From NCBI GenBank assembly GCA_001839685.1, contig MLAK01000684.1, forward strand, positions 1-64,000: a stretch of DNA of 64,000 nucleotides, written 5' to 3'. Position 1 is the first letter of the stretch, and each line of letters starts with the position of its first letter. Below the pieces are notes generated by a model that searched no databases, had not been told where the DNA came from, and saw only the letters and a program-made list of their open reading frames with translations. Source of the stretch: Tritrichomonas foetus (lineage: Eukaryota; Parabasalia; Tritrichomonadida; Tritrichomonadidae). This document shows, in pieces, positions 19,371 to 29,722 of the stretch. A program made the translations under genes and the position numbers.

Positions 19371-19886
19371 ATGGGAGGAGAAGAATCCAAAGTTCAAGGA
19401 AATCAGCCGCAAAAAAATCAACAACATCCTCAAAAAGGATCTGTACAAAATATGTCTCATCAAACAGAAATCGCTCCAATGCCTGAATACGACGGAATTC
19501 CATCTGTTAATCCGCTTGTCCTTCGAGTATTAATGAAAGAACAGTATCCCGCTGACATCCGCATAAGTAGTGAAAACCTTCCTCAGACACATCAAATGGT
19601 ACAGCACTACTTCCGCCAGATAAATTATACGATTTCGTCAAACCAAGAAAGAATCACAGTCCAAACGAAAAAACAGCTCGAAGAATACATCGGCCTGTCT
19701 GGTGTCCTTCAGCGGCGCCAAAATGAGCTCGATGCGAAATTGGCTCATATGCTTTCCTTATTCCGCCAGTTTAATGACGACGTCAAAAACACAACAGAAT
19801 TATTGAAATTAACCATAGAAAAAGCCGATAGTGTAGCTCAGCAAATTGACCCAGATCTCTCATTCAAATCTTTTTCCACTAATTAA
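19371..19886 (+). CDS. BORCS5-like subunit of a BORC complex, probably N-myristoylated
   Basis: A 171-residue protein beginning MGGEES, a typical N-myristoylation site (Gly2, Ser6). After a Gln-rich linker come IPSVNPLVLRVL (residues 43-54) and a coiled coil at 68-155, ending DPDLSFKSFS. BORCS5 (myrlysin) has the same order: MGSEQS, IPTFQPLLKGLL, a coiled coil and a C-terminal LEPFS. In animals BORC recruits Arl8 and kinesin to lysosomes. The myristoyl start is strong support for choosing 19371, also indicated by the promoter block just upstream. Similarity is from short motifs and architecture, so other myristoylated coiled-coil proteins remain possible. Confidence 0.65.
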   Translation: MGGEESKVQGNQPQKNQQHPQKGSVQNMSHQTEIAPMPEYDGIPSVNPLVLRVLMKEQYPADIRISSENLPQTHQMVQHYFRQINYTISSNQERITVQTKKQLEEYIGLSGVLQRRQNELDAKLAHMLSLFRQFNDDVKNTTELLKLTIEKADSVAQQIDPDLSFKSFSTN

Positions 19887-20330
19887 AAGTTTCACCTGAA
19901 CACAAATTTTATATTCTGGTGGATTGAGACATAATATGTAGTAAACTCTCATAAAAATTGCATTTTGCTTTTTATTTCTCTCGCTGCCAGTCACTTTTTG
20001 ATAAACTTTATTCTTTTCACAAAAAGTCCTTGGAAAGGCAGCGCTTTTTCAAAAAAGACAAACTCAAATAATCATGGGTAGGGATTCATGCATGCTTATG
20101 GACACGAAAAAGAAAAAAGTTCATTGATATATCCTAAAATTTATTTTCTCTTTATTTACTCCTTTGTGGTTCATTGGGAATTTTATTTTTCTAATGGAAG
20201 CATATCCTATCATTCTCTCCATTTTTTGAGTTTTTTCATTTGCCAGCAAATGGCAAGATTTAAGATGATCATTTTTTCAGAACATATATGACCAGTTTTA
20301 CAATAGACTTTTTGATGAGTTAAATGGCTA
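19887..20330. other. Spacer with an unexplained 5' region
   Basis: AT-rich. No start codon for the following gene is found in frame here: a TGA at 20316-20318 closes its frame. A possible extra exon could lie here but is not demonstrated. Confidence 0.45.
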
Positions 20331-21998
20331 TTGTGGCGACCGTTAATTCTATATTTTCCAAATATTTCTATTCCTACAGAAGACTCTCTGGATCCAAATT
20401 TTATCAAATGGTGGAATTCTCTACTAGATGAAAAGGACCGAAGAGACGATGGCAATTTCGAAATTCCTCAAGTCAGTAAAATCATTTTCGTTTTTTTGAA
20501 CGTTGCACCGAAACTCGTTTTAATCTACGACAGTCGTAATGATGAAAATACATTTTGGTCACGTTTTCATCAAGTTGTATGCACACTTCTCGACGATCAT
20601 TCGATTCCATATCCATCAAAAAATTATTGCGATTTCTTACGTCATTTTTACAAATTACGAAATAAACTGAATTTCGAAACACCTGAAGATGTCGTCAAAC
20701 TGATTAGTGTGATTCCGCAAGCATCAGATCCAGCATTTATGTTATGGCGATTTCCAGAACGTTTAGACGACCCATTTTTATATTTTCAAACATTACTGCA
20801 TATGCATAACTCTCACACATCAGTTTGGTTCTCTTTTCTATCAAAACAAGGATCAATTGATCAAATATTTGATCGATATTTGCCTCTTCTTGCTCCTGCT
20901 TGTAAATTTTCTGTCGCAGCCACTTCAAGTAACATTGATCTCTTGATTACTCTCCTTGTTGATCGATTTCGCCTTTTGGCCAACTTTTTAGAAGTGACTG
21001 ACAAATTTTATTCAAAATTAATTAGTTTAATTCAATTTTCTGACTTAACTATTGCTATTACTGCTTTTAGAGCAGCTTGCTTTTTATTCACCTTTTCAAG
21101 ACCAAAACATACTGTTGAGCATCATACAAATTGGCTTATCGAATTAATTTCATCAACTGATAATGTTGTTGAATTGCAGTATCTTGCTTTTCATTTCACG
21201 TGTCAGGTGAAATTAACCAATTTCAAATATATGAATATATGTAAGTTCATCATATTACGTGGAATCTCACAACCATCTGATTTGATCATGCTTAAACGAG
21301 TTTTAATGATGCCCCAAGTTGACAAACCCATATCTGCGCTTCTTTATTTAATAAATTTATCGGTGAATAATAAAATATGGGGAAAAGCTGCCTCTTCCAT
21401 TTTAATTGAGCCTCTTTCTAGGTTTTCTGATCAGCAAAGCTTGATTTCATGGATGACTACTTTTGTTCGTAAATCTTTTGTTTTTATCGGTGCTTCAAAA
21501 CAGCTTCAAAAGTATTCATCAAAAATTAGTTTGATTTTAAATTTCTATGAAACAATTTCTAATGCTCATGTTGAATGGATAAATAAAATGGCTGCTCGAT
21601 TCTATTCATCGTTGGTGAATACAAGGCGATTAGAACGTAAAATATCAACAATTGAAGTAGAGAAAATTACAGATTTCAGCTTTTTGAATGAAATTGATCT
21701 CCTTTTGAATAAGAAAATTGATCTGAAACAATACTTTACATTCCCTGATATTGAAGCTGAACAGATTCACGTGTTTCCTCCTGTAAAAGTGAATGCTAGA
21801 TCAACTAGTGCAAAAGTAAAACCAATCGTATCGGCAAGAAAAATCATTACAAAACCAGGAAATTGTCGTAGATCTATTCCGATTGGGGGAAAATCACCTC
21901 GCCCAAAAGTAACAAATGTAAGACCAACAGCAACGCCAAAAACTATAACGAAATCTCGATCAGGTGGATTTCCTCATAAAGATAGAACTATTTTATAG
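20331..21998 (+). CDS. Helical-repeat protein with basic tail; 5' end unresolved
   Basis: About 550 residues, mostly amphipathic helices of HEAT/armadillo character (for example AITAFRAACFLFTFSRP, SALLYLINLSVNNKIWG), ending in a basic, Ser/Pro/Arg/Lys-rich tail of about 70 residues (RRSIPIGGKSPRPKV). The tail suggests microtubule or nucleic-acid contact, an inference. I do not recognise the family. The frame is open from about 20319 but has no ATG until residue 137 (FMLWRFPERL), although the sequence before that is clearly protein-like (NFIKWWNSLLDEKD). An ATG in another frame sits at 20324, so an indel, a short intron or non-ATG initiation must be considered. GGCGACCGTTAATT at 20335 resembles the promoter element in reverse. 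Confidence 0.7.
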   Translation: MWRPLILYFPNISIPTEDSLDPNFIKWWNSLLDEKDRRDDGNFEIPQVSKIIFVFLNVAPKLVLIYDSRNDENTFWSRFHQVVCTLLDDHSIPYPSKNYCDFLRHFYKLRNKLNFETPEDVVKLISVIPQASDPAFMLWRFPERLDDPFLYFQTLLHMHNSHTSVWFSFLSKQGSIDQIFDRYLPLLAPACKFSVAATSSNIDLLITLLVDRFRLLANFLEVTDKFYSKLISLIQFSDLTIAITAFRAACFLFTFSRPKHTVEHHTNWLIELISSTDNVVELQYLAFHFTCQVKLTNFKYMNICKFIILRGISQPSDLIMLKRVLMMPQVDKPISALLYLINLSVNNKIWGKAASSILIEPLSRFSDQQSLISWMTTFVRKSFVFIGASKQLQKYSSKISLILNFYETISNAHVEWINKMAARFYSSLVNTRRLERKISTIEVEKITDFSFLNEIDLLLNKKIDLKQYFTFPDIEAEQIHVFPPVKVNARSTSAKVKPIVSARKIITKPGNCRRSIPIGGKSPRPKVTNVRPTATPKTITKSRSGGFPHKDRTIL

Positions 21999-22350
21999 TA
22001 ATAAAATAAATATAGAGTTATTTTTTATTTTTTGCTTCTTTGGATTCGTAGTTATGCCACTTTATTTAATATTATATGTTTATCTTTTGTTATTTTAAAA
22101 AACAATCACTTTGCATATAGTGAAAGGGCTTGCTCATACAAATCTGAAAAATTGAAGTCATCAAGTATGTTACCATATATAATGTGTGGGTTTTTCTATA
22201 TATGTTATAGTAGAAATGTATAAAGAGATTAAATTTAGAACCAATTTAGAAAGTGGTTGATGTGAAACAAATGGTCTTTTTGATGTAAGTGAGAGATGAT
22301 TTTATTTAGGTTAAATTAAAGGTCAATTTGAATTATCGTAGACTCAACCA
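21999..22350. other. Spacer
   Basis: AT-rich; no gene or RNA supported. GACTCAACCA directly before ATG 22351 resembles an initiator. Confidence 0.55.
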
Positions 22351-25300
22351 ATGGAGCAACTCTTTAATCAAATCAATTCTTTAACCAAACAGTCGCGACT
22401 AATTCCTGCCGAAGAAGTTATAACTCGAGTTTTACTACCTTTTGAAGAAACAGTTCCAACTAAACTCAGTGATTCAGAAATCGAAAAGTACGAAAAGATT
22501 TTGCTGGGACTTCTCCATGTCAATTCAGGAAGTCTCAGTTTTCAATGCTCCATCAGAATTGCGAAATGTTTATTGCATCTCTACTCAATGCAAAAGCCGC
22601 CAAAATTATGGAATATTTTCACAGACGTGACAAAGAAAACAACGACAACAGGTGTTCTCGTTATAGGATTTGTAATTGACCAAATTGGTGAACATTCGCG
22701 TTCAATGATTCCAGGATTAGTCAAAATTTTATTCAATCAATCTGATTTGTTTTCCACACTTTTTACTTTGAATGCTTCATTTAAAAAAGATTTCACTGAC
22801 ATTAAATCATATACTGATAAAGCATTCAATTTAATTCGTAAAGTTATGTCCACAAAAGATGAGCCTTCACATTTATTAGCAATTCAACTTTTGGTTTCAA
22901 TTTATCCAACTGAGGTAGTACCACATAAAAAGTTCATTTTGTTATTAAAGGAAATTTTCAATAACACAACTTATACAGCTTTTGTGGTGGATCATTTATG
23001 TTATTTTATTGCTTTTTGTGCATATTATCCATTAAGAGATAAGCAAAAATCATCAACCAAGATAAATGATTGGAGTGTAGGTGCGTCAAAAAGTGAAAAA
23101 GAAAACGTTTCTTTATTTGAGTCATCTTTTGAACTTTTGTTAATGTTTAAATCACACTTTTCTTCTATCTTGAGACACTTTTTAGATTTTCTATCGCCAA
23201 ACTTCATTTTTGATAATTTATCAATTCTTTTTAATTTTGTAAGAAAAAATCAACCATCTGAAATCTCGCAATTATTGTCACTTTTCGGAAGAGACGCACG
23301 TGGTGAACTTTTTAAAGAAATTGCCTCTGAGCAACCACCTTCTGTTCAACAACAACGAATATTACATTCACTTTCATTTGATGAAGCGACAAATAATGAA
23401 ATTGCAGCATTATCTCTTCAATTAACATCAAGTTCGTCTTCTGATGTTAGATTATGTGGTGCTTCATATTTTGCACTTTTAGCTGAAAAGAATCCAGCAT
23501 CAGCCGAAACTTATTTAAACATGTCAATTCTTTATCTTGCATTCCCACCAGAAGATAATCCAACTCTTGATAAAGATATTTTTGGAATGGCTCTTATTGC
23601 TTCACATATCATTGGTGCTTCTGCTGCAAAACGAAGAAGGAAATTAATAGAAATGGCTAAAAATAATATTAATGTTTTTCTATCACACGCTTATGAATGC
23701 CAAAATGTTTTATCGTCTGAATTTACTTCTGTTTTTATGCTTTTATCTGTTCTACCGCCACCATTTGTCAATATTGAGAAATGTGTAAAAATGTTAAAAC
23801 TATTCAATGATGCTTTTGGTGGTTCATATCAATCACATAAACAAATTTTAACATGTTCTCAATATATTGCTTCATTCTTAGTAACTCATCCACAAATTGA
23901 AGGAAATGCAAGATTTCTTGATCTCCTAGCGCAAAATAAATCTGCACAGTCATATACATCTACACTTTGTGCAATCATTGCATCAACTGAAGCTTGCCTT
24001 GTTTCAAATATTGCACAAAATTATTTAATTCCCCAAATTTTAACTATTACACCAACAAGACAAAATGTACTTTCTAAACTAATTGCACCAATGTTAAATG
24101 CTCAAGAGTTACTTCATTACACAAAAGTTGATATGCCAAATATGGATCTTTTATATTGTAAAATTACCGATTCATATTTTGCCTATCGAACAGTGGAATT
24201 TTTCCCCAATTTAATTTTATCGCTTGATGAAACAACTGCAAGTCGAATTCTTGTAGATTTATTGACAAACTTATCGAATATTTTAATGAGTCATCTCCTT
24301 CTTCTTTCTCTTCTTAAAAATGTTGCAACCCAGCCTTACATTCCACAGAATTTAAATCAATTTGTTTTACCTTTATTGGAGGATGATTTCAACGACATAT
24401 TAAGGTTGCAAGTCACTGCAGAATGTGCGGCAATATGGACAACTCTAAATGATAATGCTTTACATGAAACATTAACCTTTATTTCATCTAAACAAGGAAT
24501 TGGGAAATGTTTCGTGCTTGCTTCACTCTTTCATTATATTCAACTTAATGATTCAACAATTATTAGTGTGTTACATGATATTGGTGAACTTACAAAACTT
24601 TCAAATATTTGTCCTTATGCATTATTTGCCTTATCTACTTTATTTTCTACTCATTCTCTCCGACTTTCTACCTTAGCGGTTGCAGATATGCAATTCCCTT
24701 TTTTGCTTTCATTAGTTCATACAAAATTAAGTTTATCACCTTTTAATCTTTACTTTATATCACATGCATTCATTAAACTCTTGCCGATAATTTCTCCTGA
24801 AATTAAAGGATCGATTGCTGAACCTTATGTTAGATTACTCATTCAATCATTTTGTTCAACACCCCTTCCATTTGCCCCACAAATTATGTTCCATACTCTT
24901 CGTGCTGTTTTTGCATTTGCTAAAGATTTTGCAGATATCAAGGAAATGGTATTTCCACGAGGCCCAGGAACTTCGACATCATTCCAAATTGCTGCATGCG
25001 GTGCATTTGCTGACATGATGAAAGTTTGTAATGATCAGACAGCCCAATCAAATAATGAATTCTTTGAACTAGTTTCAGAATTACTTATTCTACTTCAAAA
25101 ACGTTTTGATTCTCGAGTTGTTGATTTTATTCAAGTTATTGCAATTAAGCTTTCACAGAAGAATATTAAAAACTCTACTTCTAATTCAGAAAAAGAAGGA
25201 GAAGATATAAAACAGCAAGTTATTGAATGGGCAAGAATTCTAAAAAGTGTTTTAACAAACAATTCTTTACCTAATCTTCAAATTGAATCATCAATTCATG

Positions 25301-27030
25301 TTAAACGAGTCTGTAGTTTAATCAGTCCCTTCATTTTAAGTGCACTTGTAAAAATCGAACCTTTAATGAATGAATGCTTGGATGATTTAATGACATCTTC
25401 AACAAGAGCAATTGAAACTGAAGATGAAGAAATTATGACACATTCTTATAAATTTTTATGTGATGTAATCAATTATTTGAAAGATTCTAAAACCGAAACA
25501 GGCTTACCTCTTCTTGAACTCTATGATTCACAATTTGCAATTGCGATTCGACATGGATTCATTGATGATTTGAAAGTGACTGGCGAATTTTTGGTCAAAT
25601 ATCTTGTTCTTCACACTCAAAATTTAATCAAATCGCCTGAAAAGTTCTCATCAGTATTAAACGGATATGTTGATGGCCTTACAAAATGTGAAGAAAATAG
25701 TGATTATTATTATGACTTAGTTTCAAAGATCTGCAACATTGCACGATTTAATGAAACTGTTTTTCATAAAATTGAAAACCTTCTAACAAAATTTGAATCA
25801 GAAACTTCTGTTTTAATTAATGAATCAATTTCTGTACTTTCTAATGATGATCCAATCTCCATCTCCAAATTCCGTGCAAATAAATCTCCTTACTACAGCG
25901 GAATTTTGGTTTCTTATATTTGGCTTCATTCCATATTAAAAATCAACGATGATGAAAAGAAACAAAAATTGCTGGAATTTCTTTCGAAAGAAATCCAAAA
26001 TAATACTGAAGAATGGAGAACAACTGCTGCTGTTGAAGCAATTACATGCTTCTTTAATTATTCCAAAGCAAATTCTGATTTGATATCAAAAGCAGTTTCC
26101 GCCATTATTTCATTAAAACAAAAAAATGAAATATTATACAGAGATATTCTTCCTCGCTTTTTAGCATCAATTACTAAACAAGAGCTTAAACAAGGTAGTG
26201 CGATCTGGAATGAAATTATAAACTTGTCTTTCGAAGATGATTCTTTTGATTGTAAAACAATTGCTTTACTTCTTGGCAAGAATCCTCCAAAAATTGATGT
26301 TGACAAACTCATTCAAAAAATTTATACTTTTGGAAAAAGTGATTCACAAACCATGGCACTTCTTACAATATTAATTAAGATTTCATGGAAGTTACAGCTT
26401 TCGTTAATTCTGACGTCTAAATTTGAAAATTCATTCAAAATGAAACTAATCACTCGTATTTTGAAAACTGTCGAAAGTGTCGATGATTTCCTGACTCCGC
26501 TTTCAATTGCATTCTTTAAAATGTTTAAGAAAGGTGGAATGAATGATCTTGCATCAATTGCAATTGCAAATCCAAAAATTGCTTATGATATTTTAAATGT
26601 TGATAAATTCAAACGAATTTGCGATCTATGTGAAAATGATGTTCAAAATTCTCCTGTTTTTCTGCAATTTCTACTTTTAATTTTAGAAAAGTGTCAAATT
26701 GAAGAAGACACTCTTCATATTTTGATGCAACAAGCAATGAAGATAATAACAATTTCTGGAAATAATCCACAAAAGGGACGTGAAATTGTTGATCATTGTA
26801 TTCGAATCATTCTTAAAATTCAAACAAAAGCTGAAATAATGAGAAAAGTTTTCGCAGAATTAAGTCAGCGTGAACAACAAATTTTACTGCAACTAACTGA
26901 AAAACAAGCTGATAAAGTCAAATCACGGCAAAATGCCATCAATCTAAAACAATTTTCCACAAAGCCGAAGAAAGCAGCTGGAAATTCAAGCGATGAAGAT
27001 GAATGGGAAACTTTAGAAATTGGTGACTGA
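22351..27030 (+). CDS. Giant HEAT-repeat protein, HEATR5/Laa1-like
   Basis: A 1559-residue protein composed almost entirely of HEAT-type helical hairpins, with no enzyme motif, signal peptide or membrane segment. The N-terminal IRIAKCLLHLYSMQKPPKLW resembles the start of HEATR5/Laa1 (AKNLAALYSIGD...). The last residues (NSSDEDEWETLEIGD) form an acidic-Trp tail of the kind that binds clathrin adaptors. HEATR5 proteins help AP-1 function at the trans-Golgi and endosomes. Other giant HEAT proteins (importin-, GCN1- or Ipo-like) are possible, but the acidic DEDEW end favours the adaptor-linked family. The ATG at 22351 is the first in frame. Confidence 0.6.
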   Translation: MEQLFNQINSLTKQSRLIPAEEVITRVLLPFEETVPTKLSDSEIEKYEKILLGLLHVNSGSLSFQCSIRIAKCLLHLYSMQKPPKLWNIFTDVTKKTTTTGVLVIGFVIDQIGEHSRSMIPGLVKILFNQSDLFSTLFTLNASFKKDFTDIKSYTDKAFNLIRKVMSTKDEPSHLLAIQLLVSIYPTEVVPHKKFILLLKEIFNNTTYTAFVVDHLCYFIAFCAYYPLRDKQKSSTKINDWSVGASKSEKENVSLFESSFELLLMFKSHFSSILRHFLDFLSPNFIFDNLSILFNFVRKNQPSEISQLLSLFGRDARGELFKEIASEQPPSVQQQRILHSLSFDEATNNEIAALSLQLTSSSSSDVRLCGASYFALLAEKNPASAETYLNMSILYLAFPPEDNPTLDKDIFGMALIASHIIGASAAKRRRKLIEMAKNNINVFLSHAYECQNVLSSEFTSVFMLLSVLPPPFVNIEKCVKMLKLFNDAFGGSYQSHKQILTCSQYIASFLVTHPQIEGNARFLDLLAQNKSAQSYTSTLCAIIASTEACLVSNIAQNYLIPQILTITPTRQNVLSKLIAPMLNAQELLHYTKVDMPNMDLLYCKITDSYFAYRTVEFFPNLILSLDETTASRILVDLLTNLSNILMSHLLLLSLLKNVATQPYIPQNLNQFVLPLLEDDFNDILRLQVTAECAAIWTTLNDNALHETLTFISSKQGIGKCFVLASLFHYIQLNDSTIISVLHDIGELTKLSNICPYALFALSTLFSTHSLRLSTLAVADMQFPFLLSLVHTKLSLSPFNLYFISHAFIKLLPIISPEIKGSIAEPYVRLLIQSFCSTPLPFAPQIMFHTLRAVFAFAKDFADIKEMVFPRGPGTSTSFQIAACGAFADMMKVCNDQTAQSNNEFFELVSELLILLQKRFDSRVVDFIQVIAIKLSQKNIKNSTSNSEKEGEDIKQQVIEWARILKSVLTNNSLPNLQIESSIHVKRVCSLISPFILSALVKIEPLMNECLDDLMTSSTRAIETEDEEIMTHSYKFLCDVINYLKDSKTETGLPLLELYDSQFAIAIRHGFIDDLKVTGEFLVKYLVLHTQNLIKSPEKFSSVLNGYVDGLTKCEENSDYYYDLVSKICNIARFNETVFHKIENLLTKFESETSVLINESISVLSNDDPISISKFRANKSPYYSGILVSYIWLHSILKINDDEKKQKLLEFLSKEIQNNTEEWRTTAAVEAITCFFNYSKANSDLISKAVSAIISLKQKNEILYRDILPRFLASITKQELKQGSAIWNEIINLSFEDDSFDCKTIALLLGKNPPKIDVDKLIQKIYTFGKSDSQTMALLTILIKISWKLQLSLILTSKFENSFKMKLITRILKTVESVDDFLTPLSIAFFKMFKKGGMNDLASIAIANPKIAYDILNVDKFKRICDLCENDVQNSPVFLQFLLLILEKCQIEEDTLHILMQQAMKIITISGNNPQKGREIVDHCIRIILKIQTKAEIMRKVFAELSQREQQILLQLTEKQADKVKSRQNAINLKQFSTKPKKAAGNSSDEDEWETLEIGD

Positions 27031-27119
27031 ATCAATGAATTTATTTAATTTCATGAAACAGATATTTAGCTATGTTGATGTTATTTTTTACTGTGTTGTT
27101 TTTATATTAAATGGTTATG

Positions 27120-27147
27120 TTTTTTTTTTTTTTTTTTTTTTTTTTTT
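27120..27147. repeat. Poly(T) run of 28 bases
   Basis: An uninterrupted run of 28 T in the 306-bp spacer between two convergent genes (27031-27336). Its length in the assembly may not be exact. No other feature is seen in the spacer. Confidence 0.9.
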
Positions 27148-27336
27148 GATTTTACATTCGATTATTTCATGAAATCTTTTTTTGCCTATTCAAGGGTAAC
27201 ACTCGTTTTACCATGAAAAATGATCAATAAAAAGAATTTCATAGACTAATACGTTTTTATTAATAAAAAATACAAACATTCGTTATAATATACTCTCTCT
27301 ATAAAAGATAAAATACATTGTATATTTAAATTCTAA

Positions 27337-29622
27337 TTAAAAAAGCCCGTCTGTGAAGCTTATGTATTCGCTTGTGTTTGTGAAATTGAAAGTTCCAGAC
27401 TCATCAGACGGTGCAATGCCAGTTCCTCCATAAAGGGCACCTTTCCAATCAGGCTCATCTGGATGAACACTAAGTAACGAGCATAGATTGTCAGTCAAAA
27501 TAAGCCTGCTGCTTTTCATTTCGGGAGTCTCGTCAATTATTGCACCTGATGATGATACTTCATTGTGTTGTTCAAAAATTAAATCATTAATGAAAATATT
27601 CGATTCACAATTTGGACATTTCGCTTGCCCATTTTTAGAGATTTCATCAAATGCGAAAAATGGATGAAAAGCGCAACCTTTACAATTTGGAGTACAAGCG
27701 AAAATGAATTTTTCTGGAATTTGTTTCTCTAAAAGACTTGGATTTGATTTTGCTACAAGATCATGAAGTAATTCAGAAGGAGGTCTTCGTTCAACATATT
27801 GAATGATCATCCATGTTAGAAATGGCATTTGCTGTGCATTATATTGTATTTGAATCTTGGAAACTAATTTTCCATCAGCCAAAGTATAGAAAAATTCATT
27901 TGTCCCAAATTGAGTAGGCTTCAATTCATCCTTTCCACATAAAATTGAACAATAAGGCGCATTTTCACCAATAGAAAAGAAAGATGCAATTAAATGAGAA
28001 TCATTTTTCTTTTCTTTATATGTTGGTGATAATTCAAATCCTCTTATATTTGCTTGAATGAATTTATACGTTGGTTTTCGACCTTTTACACGTTGAAAAA
28101 CAGGTGGAAGAAAAGGCTCTTTAAATTTTAGATAAACATCGTTTTTCATTTGGTTGATTAGCATTAAAATGTAATTTACAGAATTTGGATTCACTGCATA
28201 TAAAGATTGCATGACTTGGTTTATAAATTGCTCAATTCTATCCTCTTTCCGCTTAGCAGAATGACATTCAAACAATCTGAAGAACAATTCACATCTTTCT
28301 TCGGTCAACATTGGAAGTGCACTTCGAATCCGGTGAACTTCACTAAACATTTGAGGTTGTGTATTTGGAGGGGAAAAAGCAGGTTGTCCAATTGGTGTCT
28401 GTGGCGTATTTATTGCATTTTGTGCAGGATTCATTGATATTCCAGACATTGAACTCATCGTGTTCATAGCATTCATTCCAGGCATGCCCATTCCTGTATT
28501 CATTCCACCCATTGAAGCTCCCATTGCGGAACCCATTGAAGCAGCCATTGATGGATTCATTGAAGGATTCATCCCAGTGCTCATTCCGGTATTCATTCCA
28601 GTGCTCATCCCAGCATTCATTCCAGAACCCATAGAAGTATTCATTGATGGATTCATTGCTCCGGTCATTGACGGATTCATTGAAGGATTCATAGATGGAT
28701 TCATTGTTCCAGTCATAGACGGATTCATTGTTCCGGTCATAGATGGATTAATTGATGGATTTATAGATGTATTCATTGTTCCAGTCATTGATGGATTCAT
28801 TGTTCCAGTCATTGATGGATTCATTGTTCCAGTCATAGATGGATTCATTGAAGGATTCATGGAGTTCATCGGATTTTGAGAAGCGTTTGGTTGTAGTGCA
28901 TTTGGAGCGATTGATACCTTTTGATTTGAGTGTTTATGACTTCTTTTCTTTTGTTGAGCTGGCTGTGAAGATTGTGATTGTTGTGCTTGATTTTGCTGTG
29001 ATTGCTGAGAAAGAGACATTTGCTGTTGTTGAACATTTTGTTGCTGTTGGGGGATTTGCATTTGCTGTTGAACGTTTTGTTGAACATTTTGTTGTTGTTG
29101 AACTGATTGTTGTTGCTGCTGTGGTAACTGCATCTGCTGTTGTACATTCTGCTGCATCTGTTGCTGCATTTGTTGTTGCTGAACATTTTGTTGTTGTTGC
29201 GCCATTGCGACCATTGATTGAGGGTTTTGCTGATTTGGCTGTTGTTGCTGAGATGAAGGCTGTTGTGACTGATTGGGTTGAGTTTGATTTGGCTGCTGTT
29301 GGTTGTTATACATTTGCTGAATGTAATTTTTTTTCATTTTTGGGTTTCCACTAGGAATTTGAGAGGAAGACATTCGCTGTTGATTCATGTAATTGAATTG
29401 ATTGTTGTTCATTGGCATGTATTGGCCCATATTTGGCATCTGATTCATCATCGGATTCATATTCGGCATTTGACCTGGCATACCTCCAAACTGATTCATT
29501 CCCATTTGATTCATGCCAGGGTGGCCCATCATTTGTGGCGCCATCATCGGAGGAATTCCATTTCCGAGGCTGGGCATCTGTTGCTGCATTTGTTGTTGCA
29601 TTTGAGGCATCATTTGAGGCAT
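27337..29622 (-). CDS. SP-RING/PIAS-like protein with Met/Asn/Gln-rich N-terminal half
   Basis: Residues 1-395 are low complexity: PQMMPQMQQ, poly-Gln runs and about 15 tandem MNPSMTGT-type octads. The C-terminal 350 residues are globular. Around residue 635 they carry a zinc-binding segment, CTPNCKGCAFHPFFAF, followed 15-20 residues later by AKCPNCESNIFINDLIF. That resembles the SP-RING (MIZ) finger of PIAS/Siz SUMO ligases, with a preceding region that could be PINIT-like. Substrate and partner are unknown. The ATG at 29622 is the first after an in-frame TAA at 29698-29700, but protein-like sequence continues upstream to that stop (see findings). The promoter-like GGCGACCGTTTA lies further upstream. 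Confidence 0.6.
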   Translation of the reverse strand: MPQMMPQMQQQMQQQMPSLGNGIPPMMAPQMMGHPGMNQMGMNQFGGMPGQMPNMNPMMNQMPNMGQYMPMNNNQFNYMNQQRMSSSQIPSGNPKMKKNYIQQMYNNQQQPNQTQPNQSQQPSSQQQQPNQQNPQSMVAMAQQQQNVQQQQMQQQMQQNVQQQMQLPQQQQQSVQQQQNVQQNVQQQMQIPQQQQNVQQQQMSLSQQSQQNQAQQSQSSQPAQQKKRSHKHSNQKVSIAPNALQPNASQNPMNSMNPSMNPSMTGTMNPSMTGTMNPSMTGTMNTSINPSINPSMTGTMNPSMTGTMNPSMNPSMNPSMTGAMNPSMNTSMGSGMNAGMSTGMNTGMSTGMNPSMNPSMAASMGSAMGASMGGMNTGMGMPGMNAMNTMSSMSGISMNPAQNAINTPQTPIGQPAFSPPNTQPQMFSEVHRIRSALPMLTEERCELFFRLFECHSAKRKEDRIEQFINQVMQSLYAVNPNSVNYILMLINQMKNDVYLKFKEPFLPPVFQRVKGRKPTYKFIQANIRGFELSPTYKEKKNDSHLIASFFSIGENAPYCSILCGKDELKPTQFGTNEFFYTLADGKLVSKIQIQYNAQQMPFLTWMIIQYVERRPPSELLHDLVAKSNPSLLEKQIPEKFIFACTPNCKGCAFHPFFAFDEISKNGQAKCPNCESNIFINDLIFEQHNEVSSSGAIIDETPEMKSSRLILTDNLCSLLSVHPDEPDWKGALYGGTGIAPSDESGTFNFTNTSEYISFTDGLF
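28500..28860. repeat. Coding 24-bp tandem repeat (MNPSMTGT-type)
   Basis: Imperfect 24-bp units inside the SP-RING-like gene. On the plus strand they read GATGGATTCATTGTTCCAGT with variants. They encode Met-Asn-Pro-Ser-Met-Thr-Gly-Thr octads, with shorter MNPS units between. Confidence 0.85.
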
Positions 29623-29710
29623 TTGGTTTTGTCTACCTTGGAATTGGAAAAAAGGATCGTTCGGTTGCTGCGGATTCGTTTTAGAGTAAAGTTTCTGTTA
29701 AGGTGCTCGA

Positions 29711-29722
29711 TAAACGGTCGCC
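29711..29722 (-). promoter_or_regulatory. M3/Myb-like core in reverse orientation, before the SP-RING gene
   Basis: Plus-strand TAAACGGTCGCC; read in the direction of the minus-strand gene it is GGCGACCGTTTA. It is about 90 bases from the ATG at 29622 and overlaps an upstream in-frame ATG at 29724. Confidence 0.5.

Noticed and set aside
28460..29354. Long plus-strand open frames opposite the SP-RING gene
   Set aside because: They are shadows of the repeated Met/Asn/Gln codons on the other strand and have repetitive, biased composition.
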